A DNA stretch of 64,000 bases from Neobacillus cucumis (GCF_002860255.1 NZ_PGVE01000024.1:39467-103466); one strand, 5' to 3'; shown: positions 26,300-34,360, counted from the first letter of the stretch. A program made the numbers and translations. The notes: generated from the sequence alone by a model not told the origin.

Positions 26300-26337
26300 A
26301 GCACAAGTGAGAGATTTAGGTCACTTGTGCTTTTTTA
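26300..26337 (+). terminator. pbpC terminator
   Basis: AGCACAAGTGA / TCACTTGTGCT with an 11-base loop, then TTTTT. Confidence 0.88.
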
Positions 26338-26366
26338 TTGGATGAGGTATTGATAATAATGAAGAA

Positions 26367-26678
26367 CTATTCCTCTGGGTGATATTGATATTTTCTTAAA
26401 TCAATGACTCCATTCAGTCCGATTTCCACTCCTTCACTTTCGAGGGAAAACAATTGCTCATGATAGGATTCGTCGTCTGTGAGAGCAATCTGGCCCTTGC
26501 TGTTGATCACACGGTGCCAAGGAAGCTTATATTTCCTGCTCATCGAGTGAAGGACACGCACGACCTGACGGGCGGCACGAGGGCTCCCAGAAAGAGCGGC
26601 AATTTGGCCATAGGTCATGACTTTCCCCTCGGGGATGCTGCGGATAATTTGAATCACATGTTCAGTAAATGGTGTCAT
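26367..26678 (-). CDS. Alkyltransferase-like (ATL) DNA repair protein
   Basis: A 103-residue protein of the MGMT/Ogt DNA-binding fold: IPEGKVMTYGQIAALSGSPRAARQVVRVL is the helix-turn-helix and arginine-finger region. The active site PCHRV of true methyltransferases reads PWHRVIN here (~residues 53-59), so the alkyl-accepting cysteine is replaced by tryptophan. ATL proteins bind O6-alkylguanine and flag it for nucleotide excision repair without removing the group. Start at 26678 with GGATTTCACTCT upstream, no strong ribosome site. It is convergent with pbpC. Confidence 0.88.
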   Translation of the reverse strand: MTPFTEHVIQIIRSIPEGKVMTYGQIAALSGSPRAARQVVRVLHSMSRKYKLPWHRVINSKGQIALTDDESYHEQLFSLESEGVEIGLNGVIDLRKYQYHPEE

Positions 26679-26705
26679 AGAGTGAAATCCTTTCCGTTCG
26701 AATAA

Positions 26706-27282
26706 TTTATGATAGGAACATTATATAATATTTTGATAACACAAGTAGAAACTGTCTGTCTTTCTAGTGTTTCGGAATCATACGGCGTTAAAAAAACTTC
26801 ATTAAAATAACAATTTGCAAAAAAATTTTTCGACAAATCCCTTAAAGGGCGTTAGGCCTTTGAGACTAAAATTGGGCTCAATCCCTTGGGGGGCTTGAAT
26901 TTGGGCCAAATGTCGAAAAAAAGGTCATTGTCCTATTTTCGAAAAATTCTTTAACCAGCCTTGTCCTGTTTGTGGATTTTGTGCATAAACCCGTATCCAA
27001 GCTAATAAAATGGTTACAAACCTTTACAAAGAGAGTGTTTGAGGTGAGGAGTCGTTTGAAGATGCAGGTATTTAGCCGGGGACATGATTATTCATCGTAT
27101 TGACAGAAGGTAAAAACTTTCTGCCGTGTGGAACAAGTATGTGCAAAGTGTCCGCCTAACGTGGACAATGTCTTTTTGTGGTGCCTGTCACCATTAACAC
27201 TACACACGGAAGCAGAATTCGTCGAAGTGATAAGCGGGTCTCATTTCACACTACTCACATCCAATTTAGGGAGGGCGAGAGT
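26706..27282. other. 577-bp gene-free region before spoIIID
   Basis: No gene supported. It contains a folded-looking AT/GC mosaic: TTTTTCGACAAAT (26826-26838) and AAATGTCGAAAAA (26908-26920) as near-inverted arms enclosing CCCTTAAAGGG and two G-rich blocks. A GGTGCCTGTCACC motif lies at 27180-27192. spoIIID control signals should lie near 27190-27270, but no clear sigma-E promoter could be fixed. Confidence 0.6.
27180..27192. repeat. GGTGCCTGTCACC motif upstream of spoIIID
   Basis: A single copy, about 90 bases before the spoIIID start. Confidence 0.8.
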
Positions 27283-27555
27283 GTGCACGATTACATCAAA
27301 GAGAGAACTATCAAGATTGGAAAGTATATCGTGGAGACGAGGAAAACGGTTCGCGTCATTGCGAAGGAGTTTGGCGTATCCAAAAGTACAGTCCATAAGG
27401 ATTTAACAGAAAGACTTCCTGAGATTAATCCAGAGCTGGCAAATGAGGTTAAAGAAATTTTAGATTACCATAAATCAATCCGTCACCTCAGGGGTGGAGA
27501 GGCGACAAAAATGAAATATCAGAAAGAAGAAAAAGAAGGCGAGGCCGTAAAGTAA
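27283..27555 (+). CDS. spoIIID: Sporulation transcription factor SpoIIID
   Basis: A 90-residue DNA-binding protein that switches mother-cell genes on and off between the sigma-E and sigma-K phases. Helix-turn-helix in RVIAKEFGVSKSTVHKDLTERL (~24-45); basic C-terminal helix HKSIRHLRGGEATKMKY. The start is GTG 27283 behind GGGAGGGCGAGA, matching the known N-terminus (HDYIKERTIKIGKYI). The frame runs further upstream but those residues are not part of the family. mbl follows, as in B. subtilis. Confidence 0.96.
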   Translation: MHDYIKERTIKIGKYIVETRKTVRVIAKEFGVSKSTVHKDLTERLPEINPELANEVKEILDYHKSIRHLRGGEATKMKYQKEEKEGEAVK

Positions 27556-27617
27556 GCTGCTTTTTGAGAGTATCTCATTTATCTAGAAACTTTTATGAAA
27601 GCCTAAAAAGGTGAAAC

Positions 27618-27645
27618 AAGCAATCTGATATCAGATTGCTCTTTT
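27618..27645 (+). terminator. spoIIID terminator
   Basis: AAGCAATCTGATATCAGATTGCTCTTTT: perfect stem AGCAATCTGA / TCAGATTGCT. Confidence 0.8.
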
Positions 27646-27809
27646 CATGCAACCATTCAATTTTCTTTCCTGAAGCCTTCCATTCGATTAAGTTCAACAA
27701 ATGTCATGATAATTACATTAAATTGTTATGGAAATGTTACCGAATATGGTACAATTGTCAATTAGGAAAAGAATGTGGATTTTTGTTTCCAAGGAGGAAA
27801 GGAAAAAGA

Positions 27810-28811
27810 ATGTTTGCAAGGGATATTGGGATTGACTTAGGAACGGCTAACGTGTTAATTCACGTGAAAGGCCGTGGAATTGTGCTGAATGAACCTTCCG
27901 TCGTAGCGATTGATAAAAATACAAATAAAGTACTAGCAGTAGGTGAAGAAGCGCGCCGCATGGTCGGACGTACACCTGGAAATATCGTGGCCATTCGTCC
28001 GCTAAAAGACGGCGTGATCGCTGATTTTGATGTGACTGAAGCGATGCTAAAGCACTTTATTAATAAATTAAACGTTAAGGGCTTTTTATCGAAGCCACGC
28101 ATCCTGATTTGCTGCCCAACGAACATCACAAGCGTCGAGCAGAAGGCAATCAGAGAAGCTGCAGAAAAAAGCGGCGGCAAAAAGATTTACTTGGAAGAAG
28201 AGCCAAAGGTAGCCGCAATCGGTGCCGGTATGGATATCTTCCAGCCTAGTGGAAACATGGTAGTAGATATCGGAGGAGGAACAACAGATGTGGCCGTACT
28301 ATCGATGGGCGATATCGTTACTTCTTCCTCCATCAAAATGGCCGGCGACAAGTTCGACATGGAAATCCTCAACTACATCAAGCGCGAGTATAAGTTATTA
28401 ATCGGGGAGCGTACGGCTGAAAATATTAAAATTAACATTGGTACGGTATTCCCAGGTTCCCGTTCAGAGGAAATGGAGATCCGCGGCCGTGATATGGTGA
28501 GTGGGTTACCGCGTACCATTACTGTTCGTTCAGAAGAAATTGAAGGTGCCCTTCGTGAATCGGTGGCCGTCATTGTTCAGGCTGCAAAAAGCGTCTTAGA
28601 ACGCACACCACCTGAGCTTTCTGCAGATATCATCGACCGTGGTGTGATTTTAACTGGAGGCGGAGCATTGCTGCATGGCATTGATATGCTGCTTGCTGAA
28701 GAGTTAAAAGTACCTGTATTGGTGGCAGAAAATCCAATGGATTGTGTAGCAATCGGCACAGGCATCATGCTAGATAACATCGACCGCATCTCAAACCGCA
28801 AACTAGGATAA
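27810..28811 (+). CDS. mbl: Rod-shape-determining protein Mbl (MreB family)
   Basis: A 333-residue actin-like protein that guides lateral wall synthesis under the membrane. Nucleotide-binding motifs: DIGIDLGTANVLIHVKGRGIV at the N-terminus, VVDIGGGTTDVAVLSMGDIV near 160, and GVILTGGGALLHGIDMLL near 285. Exactly the length of B. subtilis Mbl. ATG 27810 follows AAGGAGGAAAGG; the frame upstream to 27636 is excluded. The flhO-flhP genes that follow mbl in B. subtilis are not present here. Confidence 0.96.
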   Translation: MFARDIGIDLGTANVLIHVKGRGIVLNEPSVVAIDKNTNKVLAVGEEARRMVGRTPGNIVAIRPLKDGVIADFDVTEAMLKHFINKLNVKGFLSKPRILICCPTNITSVEQKAIREAAEKSGGKKIYLEEEPKVAAIGAGMDIFQPSGNMVVDIGGGTTDVAVLSMGDIVTSSSIKMAGDKFDMEILNYIKREYKLLIGERTAENIKINIGTVFPGSRSEEMEIRGRDMVSGLPRTITVRSEEIEGALRESVAVIVQAAKSVLERTPPELSADIIDRGVILTGGGALLHGIDMLLAEELKVPVLVAENPMDCVAIGTGIMLDNIDRISNRKLG

Positions 28812-28821
28812 CAACCCAAAC

Positions 28822-28869
28822 AAAGTCTAATGAAGCAGGCTGGACAAGCCCCATCATTGGACTTTTTTA
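28822..28869 (+). terminator. mbl terminator
   Basis: AAGTCTAATGA / TCATTGGACTT with T6 and a ~20-base loop. Confidence 0.8.
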
Positions 28870-28874
28870 TTTGG

Positions 28875-28939
28875 GGAAGCATGGGGACGGTTCTCGCGCT
28901 TCCAAAAAGAGGAAGCGCAAGAACCGTCCCCATGCTTCC
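28875..28939. repeat. GGGGACGGTTCTC hairpin repeat, complete copy
   Basis: GGAAGCATGGGGACGGTTCT and AGAACCGTCCCCATGCTTCC arms, with inner GCGCTTCC / GGAAGCGC. Directly after the mbl terminator. Confidence 0.92.
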
Positions 28940-29082
28940 AAAAAAAAGTAATGAGTATTTAGGAATAATTTTTTATAATAGAGTTAATGAACCTTAAGTA
29001 AAGCGAAATTTATCGGTTATAATATGTATTAACTCGCCGGATTCTTGGAAGGAATGGAATTTGGCTAAAGGGGAATTAATGA

Positions 29083-29370
29083 ATGACGGGAAATAATGGA
29101 CAAGCTAGTTCGAGAGAAGAATATAAAAAGGCGAAACAAGAGGCATTGCAGAATAATAAAGACGCTGCACCTGTGTCTCAAGACACCAAGCGAGTTCGGA
29201 TCCGCTTGATTCCGATCTGGCTTCGTCTTGTTCTTTTGTTGGTTAGTATAGTTATCTGCGTAATAGCGGGAGCAACGGTTGGTTATGGAGCGCTTGGCGG
29301 TGGAAATGTGGGAGATGTATTTAAAGAATCGACATGGACGCATATCATCGATTTAGTTGATAAGAAATAA
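29083..29370 (+). CDS. EpuA-type small membrane protein (annotated as RNA polymerase subunit beta)
   Basis: A 95-residue protein: hydrophilic N-terminus (~1-42), a basic patch RVRIRLIPIWLRL, one membrane helix (LVLLLVSIVICVIAGATVGYGAL), and a short outside tail. This matches the EpuA family, which databases often call DNA-directed RNA polymerase subunit beta because of a fusion seen in some species; a direct polymerase role here is doubtful. The ribosome site is weak (GGGGAATTA). It sits between mbl and fabZ. Confidence 0.75.
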   Translation: MTGNNGQASSREEYKKAKQEALQNNKDAAPVSQDTKRVRIRLIPIWLRLVLLLVSIVICVIAGATVGYGALGGGNVGDVFKESTWTHIIDLVDKK

Positions 29371-29444
29371 CGGGGAAGGGAGTAATTGCCCTTCCCATTT
29401 CTATATAGTAGAATGGAATCAGTTACTAGGAGGAGGTACTAATT

Positions 29445-29879
29445 ATGTTAGATATCGAACAAATCAAAGAAATCATTCCCCACCGCTATCCTTTTCTGCT
29501 CGTTGACCGCATTCTTGAAGTAGAAGAAGGCAAAAGAGCGATCGGAATTAAAAATGTATCTGCCAATGAAGAATTTTTCAACGGCCACTTTCCGGATTAC
29601 CCAGTTATGCCCGGTGTCCTAATCGTGGAAGCACTAGCTCAGGTTGGAGCTGTGGCCATGTTGAAAAAGGAAGAGAACCGCGGCCGTTTAGCATTTTTTG
29701 CAGGAATTGACAACTGCCGTTTTAAAAAGCAAGTAAAGCCTGGCGACCAGCTTCGCCTTGAAGTGGAAATGACTCGCCTGCGCGGCCCTGTCGGTAAAGG
29801 CAAAGCCGTTGCAACCGTGGACGGAGAAATTGCGTGCGAAGCAGAAATCACCTTTGCGCTTGGAGAGAAAAAGGAATAA
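29445..29879 (+). CDS. fabZ: 3-hydroxyacyl-[ACP] dehydratase FabZ
   Basis: A 144-residue hot-dog-fold enzyme that dehydrates 3-hydroxyacyl-ACP in fatty acid elongation. The catalytic His is in [16 protein letters not shown] and the Glu in [23 protein letters not shown] is the conserved N-terminal segment. AGGAGGAGG precedes the ATG. In B. subtilis the orthologue (ywpB) also follows mbl, after flhO-flhP. Confidence 0.96.
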   Translation: MLDIEQIKEIIPHRYPFLLVDRILEVEEGKRAIGIKNVSANEEFFNGHFPDYPVMPGVLIVEALAQVGAVAMLKKEENRGRLAFFAGIDNCRFKKQVKPGDQLRLEVEMTRLRGPVGKGKAVATVDGEIACEAEITFALGEKKE

Positions 29880-29888
29880 GTTGACAAG

Positions 29889-29918
29889 AACGGCTGGGGG
29901 AATCTTAGCCGTTTTTTA
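29889..29918 (+). terminator. fabZ terminator
   Basis: AACGGCT / AGCCGTT with an 11-base loop and T6. Confidence 0.85.
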
Positions 29919-29984
29919 GGATAAAAAAAACCAAGTCAAGGGACCCTAATAACGCAAACACCATTTGCGAAAGGGGACCTTAAC

Positions 29985-30326
29985 TTGAAGAAAAAGCTTT
30001 TTCAATTACTCATTGGGTCTATGTTATCAGGGGTACTTTTAGTCGGCTGTAACAACAACGATAATGATAAAAATGCGCCAATCACGGATAACAACATGAG
30101 GAACGATATCCAAAATCCTGCCGATAACAATCTAAGAGATGACAGAAACGATGACCTAATCGACAACAATAATATCGATGACGATGATGTAAATGACAAT
30201 GATCGTTATAAAAATGATACAAACACGGACACTGACAAAGACCCTGTGAAGGACATCAATACGAAACAAGAAGAAATCATTGAAGATGACCTTGATAGAA
30301 ACGACCGAGATAATATTGACCGGTAA
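29985..30326 (+). CDS. Asn/Asp-rich lipoprotein
   Basis: A 113-residue protein with a lipoprotein signal (MKKKLFQLLIGSMLSGVLLVGC, cysteine ~22) and a mature part that is almost wholly D, N, K, T and R (short runs such as NNNDNDKN and IDDDDVNDNDRY). Such a chain is likely disordered and could bind cations or sit in the wall. Start TTG 29985 behind AAAGGGGACC. No family recognised. Confidence 0.7.
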   Translation: MKKKLFQLLIGSMLSGVLLVGCNNNDNDKNAPITDNNMRNDIQNPADNNLRDDRNDDLIDNNNIDDDDVNDNDRYKNDTNTDTDKDPVKDINTKQEEIIEDDLDRNDRDNIDR

Positions 30327-30334
30327 AAAGAAGG

Positions 30335-30362
30335 AGGCAGGCCATAAGCCTGCCCCTTTTTC
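30335..30362 (+). terminator. Terminator after the lipoprotein gene
   Basis: GGCAGGC / GCCTGCC with a 5-base loop, then CCTTTTT. Confidence 0.8.
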
Positions 30363-30399
30363 TCAACAGATAAGAAAGTATAAATTTCGACTTCGAGAA

Positions 30400-30521
30400 T
30401 TGTCCAGCTCCAGGCGCCAACGGCTCGAGGTCACAGCCCAATCCGTCCAAAAGGTTAAAGAACAACCTTTTGGCCAGCTCGTCTTGTGCTTGTCGCCGAT
30501 AGACGGGCGCCTTGCGCTTTT
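30400..30521. repeat. ~122-bp intergenic element, copy 1
   Basis: Starts TGTCCAGCTCCAGGCGCC, holds CAATCCGTCCAAAAGGTTAA paired with CAACCTTTTGGCC, and ends GGGCGCCTTGCGCTTTT. The second copy is at 47026-47147. It ends 1 base from the stop codon of the minus-strand gene 30523-30783. Confidence 0.9.
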
Positions 30522-30522
30522 C

Positions 30523-30783
30523 TTATGAAAATCCGTTTGTAAATAATACAGCAGCAGTAATCATAAGGCCAATGATCACAATATAGAAAAGAATCGCCAG
30601 GATGGTAATAATCCAGCCTGCCACCTTACGGCCTGTTTTAATAAAATAAATCCCCAGGGCAATCGGCCCGAAAATAAATCCCAAAATGGCCCACAGCCAG
30701 CGGCTTTTATTATGCTTTGGTGCATCAATAAATAAAAAAATAGCAAATGCAAGACTGACAATTAAACTAATCGCACTTTCCAA
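30523..30783 (-). CDS. Small membrane protein of unknown function
   Basis: An 86-residue protein with three hydrophobic helices (SLIVSLAFAIFLFID; LWAILGFIFGPIALGIYFI; GWIITILAILFYIVIIGLMI) and a conserved-looking motif KHNKSRWLW between the first two. GGGGGAG precedes the ATG. The layout resembles small bacterial inner-membrane proteins with an F-GP-I/L-G turn; function unknown. Confidence 0.7.
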   Translation of the reverse strand: MESAISLIVSLAFAIFLFIDAPKHNKSRWLWAILGFIFGPIALGIYFIKTGRKVAGWIITILAILFYIVIIGLMITAAVLFTNGFS

Positions 30784-30851
30784 ATAAAACTCCCCCTTTG
30801 TAGTTTAAGTATCCCCAGAATTACCCAAAAAAGCAATAAGAATTTCACAAA

Positions 30852-30873
30852 TAAAAAACCAGCCAGTGGCTGG
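30852..30873 (-). terminator. ywpF terminator
   Basis: Minus strand: CCAGCCA / TGGCTGG followed by TTTTTTATTTG. Confidence 0.8.
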
Positions 30874-30875
30874 TA

Positions 30876-31307
30876 TCAGTGATTTTTAACTTTTATTTTC
30901 GGTTTACTTTGCATTTTTTCCTTGAATTCCTTAAGCAGTTCTGGCCCTTTCAACCCTTTTTCAATCAGGCTGTCAAGCAATAGCTCAGAATAATCACTTT
31001 TACTGCGGCGCAGATGGCCTTGGAAAAGGACGCTAATATGTTTTTCGAATTGAATCAGTGAGCAAATCTTGGTTTGAAAATAGGCAGGGGCGTTCTCCTT
31101 CTTGGTGATGACCGCTTCAATAATGATATCGCGATCTTCTTCGGAGATTTTCTTAAAATAATCAAAGAGGGACAGGTCTGTATAAGCTTCAAGCAGCCAG
31201 GTGGAGTGTTCGTCTTCTTTGTTCAGAATCAAGCCATCCACTAATGGAATATCCACTGAGTTTTCATCTTCCACGACTTCTAATGAGTACAACTTAAAAG
31301 ATTTCAT
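30876..31307 (-). CDS. ywpF: YwpF-like protein
   Basis: A 143-residue soluble protein matching the YwpF family: MKSFKLYSLEVVEDENSVDI opening, PLVDGLILNKEDEHSTWLLEA, and ISVLFQGHLRRSKSDYSELL near 90. Function unknown. It stands divergent from ssbB, as ywpF and ssbB (ywpH) are close neighbours in B. subtilis. AGGAGG precedes the ATG. Confidence 0.85.
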   Translation of the reverse strand: MKSFKLYSLEVVEDENSVDIPLVDGLILNKEDEHSTWLLEAYTDLSLFDYFKKISEEDRDIIIEAVITKKENAPAYFQTKICSLIQFEKHISVLFQGHLRRSKSDYSELLLDSLIEKGLKGPELLKEFKEKMQSKPKIKVKNH

Positions 31308-31552
31308 CGCTACCTCCTGTTTATTTTTTCCTAATTATAGCATAAGTCAAGCAAATGCAAATGTCGAAAACTTTTTGTCGAAAATTGGTTAATCTATTTT
31401 TATAGGTAAAATGGCACGGATCCATGACAAAAACAGGGGAGTTAATTAAAATATTTGACAAAAACATCCATAATACTTGTTTTATCTCCATTTTACAACA
31501 GTGGAACAAAGAAGCTATGATAAAGCCATCAAATAGTAGAGGAGTTGAGAAA

Positions 31553-31927
31553 ATGATTAATCAAGTTACACTTGTTGGCAGGCTGACCCGGGATCCGGAG
31601 TTAAGGAAAACAACGGAGGGAACGGCCGTGACGCAAATTACGCTTGCGGTCAATCGCAATTTTCGCAATCATAATGGAGAAATAGAGGCAGATTTTGTCC
31701 AGTGTACACTTTGGCGGAAGGCGGCAGAAAACACCTGCCAGTATTGTCGAAAAGGAGCGGTCGTAGGTATTACCGGCAGACTGCAGTCCCGCAATTACGA
31801 CGGCAAAGATGGGAAAAAGGTCTATGTGACAGAGGTAGTCGCAGAATCGATTCGTTTCCTAAGTGCAAGGCCGCACGATGTGGTACCAGAGGGAAAAAAG
31901 GAGGAAACCGCGATTGGGATATCATGA
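31553..31927 (+). CDS. ssbB: Single-stranded DNA-binding protein SsbB
   Basis: A 124-residue OB-fold protein of the shorter SSB type: [20 protein letters not shown] at the start, [11 protein letters not shown], then [20 protein letters not shown] and [19 protein letters not shown]. It lacks the long acidic tip of SsbA, ending ETAIGIS, as expected of SsbB, which supports DNA uptake in competence. Its second residue pair CQYC is unusual. ATG 31553 follows GAGGAG. A small coiled-coil frame overlaps its last 14 bases. Confidence 0.92.
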   Translation: MINQVTLVGRLTRDPELRKTTEGTAVTQITLAVNRNFRNHNGEIEADFVQCTLWRKAAENTCQYCRKGAVVGITGRLQSRNYDGKDGKKVYVTEVVAESIRFLSARPHDVVPEGKKEETAIGIS

Positions 31928-32138
31928 GGACGATCAGGCCAAATTAGAGCAGCTGCTAGAAAGTTTAATTAAAATGGTCGGAAAGGCTAATAAAAATGTG
32001 GATAACCTGCAGATACGCGTACGCCAGCTAGAATGCCTGATTCGGGAGCAGCAGCTTGTCATAAAGGAAAAAGACCTCTTAGAAAACTACCCCAGACATC
32101 ACCACCATTCACTAGAAAAATTCCCATTACATTTTTGA
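31914..32138 (+). CDS. Small coiled-coil protein overlapping ssbB
   Basis: A 74-residue frame starting at TTG 31914, preceded by AAAGGAGG at good spacing inside the end of ssbB. The first 60 residues look like a heptad coiled coil ([42 protein letters not shown]), followed by a His-rich tail (PRHHHHS). No family recognised. The overlap with a ribosome site suggests translational coupling to ssbB. Confidence 0.55.
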   Translation: MGYHEDDQAKLEQLLESLIKMVGKANKNVDNLQIRVRQLECLIREQQLVIKEKDLLENYPRHHHHSLEKFPLHF

Positions 32139-32251
32139 GCAGACCCAATTTAAATTGCCCGCAGGGGCTCGCAAATGACAGCGAGTTTTATTTTAAAAAC
32201 ATTCCTTTCATATAAAGAATCAATCCTATCCCCGATAACCCCCCTTTATTC

Positions 32252-32278
32252 CGGCATCTAGCAAGGTGCCGTTTTTTT
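32252..32278 (+). terminator. Terminator of ssbB and the small frame
   Basis: CGGCA / TGCCG with a 10-base loop, then T7. Confidence 0.8.
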
Positions 32279-32358
32279 ATAAATATATTCTGAATATTTC
32301 TGTATAAAAATCAGCCGGCAGGGCAAACTAGTAGAAAAACCCCCCTGTTTTTTTAAAA

Positions 32359-32390
32359 AGAAGCCGCTGATCTCGTGTCAGCGGCTTCTT
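32359..32390. terminator. Strong hairpin, T run on the minus side
   Basis: AAGAAGCCGCTGA / TCAGCGGCTTCTT with a 7-base loop; the T run is on the minus strand, though no minus gene ends nearby. Confidence 0.6.
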
Positions 32391-32510
32391 CGTGTGATAT
32401 AACGTTCAAAAATTTGACACTTTTCGAAAAGGGAATGACAGGTGTGATGGATATTATTGTCGAATAACAATAATTGGTGTAAAGAATTGTCATTAATGGA
32501 GGTTTTGTGT

Positions 32511-32945
32511 TTGGAGAATAAAAACAGCTTAATGTTTATTGGAGATATTGTTAGCAGCAAAGAAATACGAATCACTAGAAAACCAAGTATTTACGATGCT
32601 TTCCTATTATCAAACGAACCACTCGCTGCTTTTCCAACACCTACGAATGAATCTTACCAATCAATTCCGCTGGAGGAGCAAGCAAACATTTCAATCCAAA
32701 TGAAAAATTACCATATCGTCCTCTCCTATCAGCAAAACTCCCTGCAAATAGCAGAAACCGATCAAATTCTTACCGAAGAAGAAGTCTTAGAGATATTTAA
32801 TAACTTTATTGTAAGAATAGAAGATAGGGTGACCTATTTGGAGACCTCTTCTTACCGGAAAATGCGGCCGCGGAAAAAGAAAAATAGACGATTCCTTACC
32901 GCAGAGAAAAACCTAGACAATCTATCCGGACAGCCCAAAAGTTGA
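32511..32945 (+). CDS. Protein of unknown function downstream of ssbB
   Basis: A 144-residue soluble protein (ENKNSLMFIGDIVSSKEIRI...; middle IPLEEQANISIQMKNYHIVLSYQ; basic end RKMRPRKKKNRRF). Start TTG 32511 has GGAGG 8 bases upstream; the frame is open from 32457 but with no ribosome site. It occupies the place where B. subtilis has ywpG, yet I cannot claim homology. The IVLSYQ-EVLEIFNN pattern suggests a small alpha/beta domain. Confidence 0.6.
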   Translation: MENKNSLMFIGDIVSSKEIRITRKPSIYDAFLLSNEPLAAFPTPTNESYQSIPLEEQANISIQMKNYHIVLSYQQNSLQIAETDQILTEEEVLEIFNNFIVRIEDRVTYLETSSYRKMRPRKKKNRRFLTAEKNLDNLSGQPKS

Positions 32946-33014
32946 CACTGTTATGCCACAGAATAGACACTTTCTTAAGAAATAAGACAAATTGTGATAC
33001 ACTTTTATTCTTTT

Positions 33015-33031
33015 TGTAACATGACTGTTAC
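33015..33031 (+). promoter_or_regulatory. WalR-type box before the 3D-domain gene
   Basis: TGTAAC-N5-TGTTAC matches the WalR (YycF) consensus TGTWAH-N5-TGTWAH exactly. An extended -10, TGGTATAAAT, begins 9 bases later (33040-33049). Confidence 0.65.
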
Positions 33032-33073
33032 ATTGTTCTGGTATAAATGATAGTAATAAGGAGGGAGAAGGGT

Positions 33074-34255
33074 ATGCAAACGACAAGAAAGCGTATAATT
33101 CTCAGTTTACTTACAGCTATGTTTTGTGTATCAGGTTCAATGGTTACATACGCACAAACAAATACAGAAGCACTACATAACGCCCAAGCCCAGTTAGAGC
33201 AGAAGCAGCAAATCGTAGAGCAAAAAGTACAAGAACAACAAACGGTTAATAATGAAATTGAAAATATTCAAACTGAATTAACATCCATTTCCGATGAGAT
33301 TGCCAAAAACAAAGACGCAATGGCAAGATTACAGGAAAAAATCGATGCTACGAATCAGTTAATCGAAGAGAAAAAACAAGAGATCGTTGTAATAGAAGAT
33401 AAAATGCTTGCCCGGCAAGATGTGATGAAAAAGCGGGCAGTAGCCATGCAGCAAAACAGCAACGCGAACTTAATCATTAATCTATTCTTTGAATCTGATA
33501 GTATTACAGATTTTATCCAGCGTGCGAGTGCTGCTTCAGAATTAATTGATGCAGACAAAGATATTTTAACAGCTCAACAAGAGGATCTTGCACAGATCGA
33601 AAAGGATAAAGCAGAAATTGATCGTCAAGAGAAAGTATTAGAAGAGGATCAGAAAGCGCTTGCAGGACAGCAGGCGGAGCTTGATCAAAATATGCAAAAG
33701 AGGCAGCAAACGTTAACCGTTATGCAGCAAAAATATGCGCAAATCTCGCAGCAGGTGTCAGTAGCCCAGCAGGAAAAAGCGGGAATCGAGTCACAAATGA
33801 AGAACCTCCAAGCAGCTATTCAAAGGGAACAGGCAGAGGCAAAAGCTCGTGCAGCCCAAGCGGCAGCAGCAGCGAAAGCGAGTGCAGATACGGCTAGACC
33901 GGTTGCAGCTCCAGTAAGCAATAACGCAGCTTCAAATAACTCAGCCACCAAAGGTACTGCAGAAGGGAAAGAAATCTATGTGACGGCAACTGCGTATACT
34001 GTCGATTGTAAGGGCTGCTCCGGACGTACAGCTACGGGTCTTAATGTTGCTGCGAATCCAAATATGAAAGTAATCGCGGTAGACCCAAGAATCATTCCTC
34101 TTGGAAGCAAAGTATGGGTAGAAGGCTATGGAGTAGCGGTTGCCGGCGATACAGGCGGTGCCATTAAGGGTCACAGAATTGATATTTTAATGCCAACAAA
34201 AGCAAAAGCTTTAGCTTTTGGAAGAAGAACCGTTAAAGTAGTCATCCTGAATTAG
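33074..34255 (+). CDS. Secreted coiled-coil cell-wall protein with 3D domain
   Basis: A 393-residue protein. Signal peptide (KRIILSLLTAMFCVSGSMVTYAQ), a long coiled coil rich in Q, E and K (~35-265, as in the N-terminus of CwlO and PcsB), an alanine-rich linker, and a C-terminal 3D domain (~305-393) with three conserved aspartates: VDCKGCSGRTATG, AVDPRIIPLGSKVWV and AGDTGGAIKGHRIDI. The 3D domain is found in lytic transglycosylase-like wall hydrolases such as YocH. ATG 33074 behind GGAGGGAG. The WalR-type box upstream fits the known regulation of YocH and CwlO. Confidence 0.87.
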   Translation: MQTTRKRIILSLLTAMFCVSGSMVTYAQTNTEALHNAQAQLEQKQQIVEQKVQEQQTVNNEIENIQTELTSISDEIAKNKDAMARLQEKIDATNQLIEEKKQEIVVIEDKMLARQDVMKKRAVAMQQNSNANLIINLFFESDSITDFIQRASAASELIDADKDILTAQQEDLAQIEKDKAEIDRQEKVLEEDQKALAGQQAELDQNMQKRQQTLTVMQQKYAQISQQVSVAQQEKAGIESQMKNLQAAIQREQAEAKARAAQAAAAAKASADTARPVAAPVSNNAASNNSATKGTAEGKEIYVTATAYTVDCKGCSGRTATGLNVAANPNMKVIAVDPRIIPLGSKVWVEGYGVAVAGDTGGAIKGHRIDILMPTKAKALAFGRRTVKVVILN

Positions 34256-34321
34256 TTGTAGAATCAAAATTGTAAAAACTAGATTACTAGCTGAAAATAA
34301 ACTGAATGATTTATTAACGAT

Positions 34322-34360
34322 AAAAGAGACCTGACAAATAAAATGTTGGGTCTCTTTTTT
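34322..34360 (+). terminator. Terminator of the 3D-domain gene
   Basis: AAAAGAGACC / GGTCTCTTTT with a ~17-base loop and T6. Confidence 0.82.

Larger units (their letters stand above)
32139..32510. other. 372-bp stretch with two terminator hairpins
   Basis: No gene seen. It contains the hairpins at 32252-32278 and 32359-32390 and otherwise AT-rich DNA. Confidence 0.7.
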
